A DNA stretch of 36,499 nucleotides, from the NCBI RefSeq assembly GCF_004348735.1, contig NZ_SMKT01000093.1, forward strand, positions 1 to 36,499. Direction: 5' to 3'. Under the pieces are notes generated by a model, which saw only the letters and a list, made by a program, of their open reading frames with translations, was not told the DNA's origin and searched no databases. Within the stretch, counting starts at the first letter, position 1. Each line of letters begins with the position of its first letter. Shown one piece after another: positions 34,391-36,499 of this stretch. The position numbers and the translations under genes are program-made. The stretch is from Actinomadura sp. KC06 (lineage in GTDB: Bacteria; Actinomycetota; Actinomycetes; Streptosporangiales; Streptosporangiaceae).

Positions 34391-34403
34391 TTTACAACGT
34401 AAA
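34391..34403. promoter_or_regulatory. TTTAC-AAC-GTAAA palindrome
   Basis: Perfect 5-bp arms with a 3-bp spacer, in the AT-rich 102-bp gap between the convergent menD and phosphatase genes. It resembles the TTAC-N3-GTAA core found at 14341 and 28358. It could be a weak hairpin or a protein site; no terminator is otherwise visible here. Confidence 0.35.
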
Positions 34404-34451
34404 GGCCGCAGGCGGGAGCACTACTTTTCAAGCAACTAACAACAATTACAG

Positions 34452-35249
34452 CTAGGCGAGGAACCGGGTGCGGAGGGCGTCGGTGTCGTCGGGGGTCCAG
34501 CCGTGGGTGGACAGCCAGCTGATCGTCCCGCCGAACTCCTCGTCGACGCGGGCGAGGAACTTCTCCATGAGGGCCGCGTTGGGCCGGTGGCTGTCGGCCG
34601 GACGGGAGTCGAGGTCGGCGGCGTAGGTGTCGCTGGTGCGCAGGCGGCGCAGGACGGTCTCCAGCCGTTCGCCGGTCTGGGCGTAGTCGGCGACGACCGC
34701 CTCGCGGGTGACGCCGGCGACGTCCAGGGCGAGGGCGCAGACGACGCCGGTGCGGTCCTTGCCCGCGGCGCAGTGCACGAGCGACGAGCCGTCGGTGCGG
34801 GTCATGACGCGGAGGGCGGCGACGATGGAGTCGCCGCGGTCGGTGAGGTAGCCCAGGTAGAGGCCGAGCGAGCGGTCCTGCTCCGGGCCGTCGCTGGAAC
34901 GCTCCTGCCAGGGCAGCGCCCGATTGACGTCAACGGTGTCGGCGGCGACGTCGGTGTGGCGTCCGCCTTCGGGGAACAGCGACAGCTGGTGGACGGTCAC
35001 GGACGGTACACGCGTCAGCGGCCCGGGGCCTTCGAGGCGGACCTCGGCGTCGCTGCGCAGGTCGATGACGTTCTTCAGGCCGTAGTCGTCGAGCAGGAGG
35101 CGGACGTCGGCGACGGAGAGGTCCTGGAGGTTGTCGGAGCGCAGGACGCGCCCGCGGCGTGTGGTCCGTCCGTCTGCTGTAGGGAGGCCGCCCAGGTCAC
35201 GGGCGTTGACAGCGCCGTCCAGCTCGATCCACCGCGTGCCGTCGTCCAT
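34452..35249 (-). CDS. Tyrosine-protein phosphatase, MptpB-like
   Basis: 265 residues. The P-loop HC160AAGKD165R166TG carries the catalytic Cys160 and phosphate-binding Arg166; the Lys and Asp within the loop are typical of the Y_phosphatase3 (MptpB) group that can also act on phosphoinositides. The N-terminus NARDLGGLPTADGRTTRRGRVLRSDNL is also diagnostic. It is cytoplasmic with no signal peptide. ATG 35249 follows TATAGG by 10 nt on the minus strand, so the leader is short. Substrates in this organism are not known. Confidence 0.92.
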   Translation of the reverse strand: MDDGTRWIELDGAVNARDLGGLPTADGRTTRRGRVLRSDNLQDLSVADVRLLLDDYGLKNVIDLRSDAEVRLEGPGPLTRVPSVTVHQLSLFPEGGRHTDVAADTVDVNRALPWQERSSDGPEQDRSLGLYLGYLTDRGDSIVAALRVMTRTDGSSLVHCAAGKDRTGVVCALALDVAGVTREAVVADYAQTGERLETVLRRLRTSDTYAADLDSRPADSHRPNAALMEKFLARVDEEFGGTISWLSTHGWTPDDTDALRTRFLA

Positions 35250-35365
35250 GACTTGTGACCCTATATGGCCGATGTGTCCAGGCCGGTGCTCAGGGTAGGA
35301 GGCGATGGTCCCGGGGAGCGGTGGCCTCGTGCGGCGACCGGGACCTGGGAGCCAGATCGGGGATG

Positions 35366-35406
35366 GCTCCGTAGCGGGTTACTGACGCGGGTTCACGCTC
35401 CGTAGC
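35366..35406. repeat. 10-bp direct repeat in the divergent phosphatase-desaturase region
   Basis: GCTCCGTAGC at 35366-35375 and 35397-35406, 31 bp apart start to start (about three helical turns). It lies 46-86 bp before the desaturase ATG and could be a tandem regulator site. Confidence 0.45.
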
Positions 35407-35451
35407 CTTTCGGGGGAGTTGTCCGATTCTCTTCCGTCCCATGGAGGTTTC

Positions 35452-36499
35452 ATGGCCGTGACCTTGCCCGCCCCGCCCGTCCCGTCCGTTCCGCGATCGG
35501 AGGAGTCCGACCGCGGCGGGAGCGACTTCACGCCGCTGGCGCGGCGCGTGCGCGCCAGCGGGCTGCTGGAGCGGCGTCCCGGCTACTACGCGCGGGCCAT
35601 CGGGCTGAACGTGGCCGCCACGGCCGCGCTGTGGGCCGCGGTCGCGTGGGCGGGGGACGGCTGGTGGACGGTCCTGCTCGGCGTCCCGCTCGCCGTGATC
35701 GCGGTCCGGACCGGGTTCCTGGGCCATGACGCGGGACACCGGCAGATCGCGCGGACCGCGCGGGGGAACCGGCTGCTGGGGCTGCTGCTCGGCAACCTGC
35801 TGCTGGGCATGGGGCACGGCTGGTGGAGCGACAAGCACAACCGGCATCACGCCAACCCGAACCATGTCGGAAAGGACCCCGATGTGGGGGAGGGGATCCT
35901 GGCGTGGACGGAGGAGCAGGCCGGGCGGCAGCGGGGTGTGCTGCGGTGGGTGGCGCGGCATCAGGCGTGGCTGTTCTTTCCGCTGCTGACGCTGGAGGGG
36001 CTGAACCTCAAGGTCGGGAGCCTGATGTTCCTGCGGGGCCGGAAGCGCCGTGACCAGGTCGTGGAGGGCGGGCTGCTGCTGGCTCACGCGGTGGGGTATC
36101 TGTCGCTGGCGTTCGCGTTGCTGCCGGTGGGGCAGGCGCTGGCGCTGATCGCGCTGCAGCATGCGGTGTTCGGTGTGCATCTGGGGTCGGTGTTCGCGCC
36201 GAATCACAAGGGGATGGCGATGCCGGAGCCGGGTGAGCGGTGGGATCATCTGCGGCGGCAGGTGCTGACGTCCCGGAACGTGCGGGGCGGTGTGGTGACG
36301 GACTGGGCGTTCGGGGGGCTGAACTACCAGATCGAGCATCACCTGTTCCCGAGTGTTCCGCGGTGCAATCTGCGGCGCGTGCGGCCGTTGGTGCGTGCGC
36401 ATTGTGCGGAGGTGGGCGTGTCGTATGCGGAGACGGGGGTGGTCGGGTCGTACCGGCTGGCTCTGCGGCATATGCGTGAGGTGGGGGAGCCGCTGCGGT
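35452..36499 (+). CDS. Fatty acid desaturase (3' end outside the window)
   Basis: 349 codons are present and the frame is still open at the last base, so the gene continues beyond the window. ATG 35452 has GGAGG 4 nt upstream. It is a membrane di-iron desaturase with all three His boxes: H92DAGH96, H129NRHH133 and QIEH296H297LFP. Hydrophobic segments surround them (TAALWAAVAWA, GLLLGNLLLGMG, LSLAFALLPVGQALALIAL). It resembles DesA3/stearoyl-type or linoleoyl-type front-end desaturases; the position of the double bond cannot be read from sequence. It is divergent from the phosphatase gene. Codon use becomes a little less GC-extreme near the end. Confidence 0.92.
   Translation, partial: MAVTLPAPPVPSVPRSEESDRGGSDFTPLARRVRASGLLERRPGYYARAIGLNVAATAALWAAVAWAGDGWWTVLLGVPLAVIAVRTGFLGHDAGHRQIARTARGNRLLGLLLGNLLLGMGHGWWSDKHNRHHANPNHVGKDPDVGEGILAWTEEQAGRQRGVLRWVARHQAWLFFPLLTLEGLNLKVGSLMFLRGRKRRDQVVEGGLLLAHAVGYLSLAFALLPVGQALALIALQHAVFGVHLGSVFAPNHKGMAMPEPGERWDHLRRQVLTSRNVRGGVVTDWAFGGLNYQIEHHLFPSVPRCNLRRVRPLVRAHCAEVGVSYAETGVVGSYRLALRHMREVGEPLR

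Overview
The window is a chromosomal stretch of a high-GC actinomycete. The third-position GC bias, frequent GTG starts, leaderless-looking promoters, a mycothiol-type (MDMPI-fold) enzyme, menaquinone genes and an HrdB-like sigma factor all fit. The gene order at the left end (FtsR-type MerR, bifunctional nuclease, second MerR, then gcvP) matches the Rv1828-Rv1832 neighbourhood of Mycobacterium tuberculosis. A member of Streptosporangiales, such as an Actinomadura relative, is my best guess from gene content; this is inference, not proof.

Layout. 1-2189: C-terminal part of an FtsR-like MerR regulator, a bifunctional nuclease, a dispersed repeat, and a second MerR regulator. 2216-4693 (minus): a large membrane protein with a pseudokinase-like middle and an LPG-synthase/flippase C-terminus. 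5018-8149: tandem glycine riboswitch and gcvP, followed by an inverted second copy of the dispersed repeat. 8437-10564: a TPR protein, a small alpha/beta hydrolase and a DUF5999 protein. 10842-13749: lutABC, the L-lactate oxidation operon, with a CRP-like site upstream. 13756-15812: a TetR regulator, an unknown helical protein and a maleylpyruvate-isomerase-like protein.

15760-22854 is a nitrate assimilation block: NarK transporter, a cysteine-rich small protein, a NUDIX hydrolase, assimilatory nitrate reductase, NirD, NnaR (HemD domain fused to a winged helix) and a sirohydrochlorin chelatase. The nitrate reductase and nirD promoters carry matching GlnR-type boxes in the same register. nirB is absent from the window.

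22806-25307: a MarR regulator divergent from a DrrA/DrrB-like ABC exporter, with a perfect palindrome over the promoter. 25400-26635: a secreted phytase-like protein. 26722-28146: an RpoD-family sigma factor. 28400-29422: a CDF metal transporter. 29470-34349: menE, menB, menC and menD (menaquinone synthesis). 34452-35249: a MptpB-like tyrosine phosphatase. 35452-end: a fatty acid desaturase cut by the window end.

I saw no CRISPR array, transposase, phage gene, tRNA or rRNA, and no obvious new defence system. The more unusual signals are regulatory and structural: the paired GlnR-type boxes, the inverted pair of dispersed repeats, an exact 18-bp promoter sequence shared by the TetR and sigma-factor genes, and the pseudokinase-flippase fusion.
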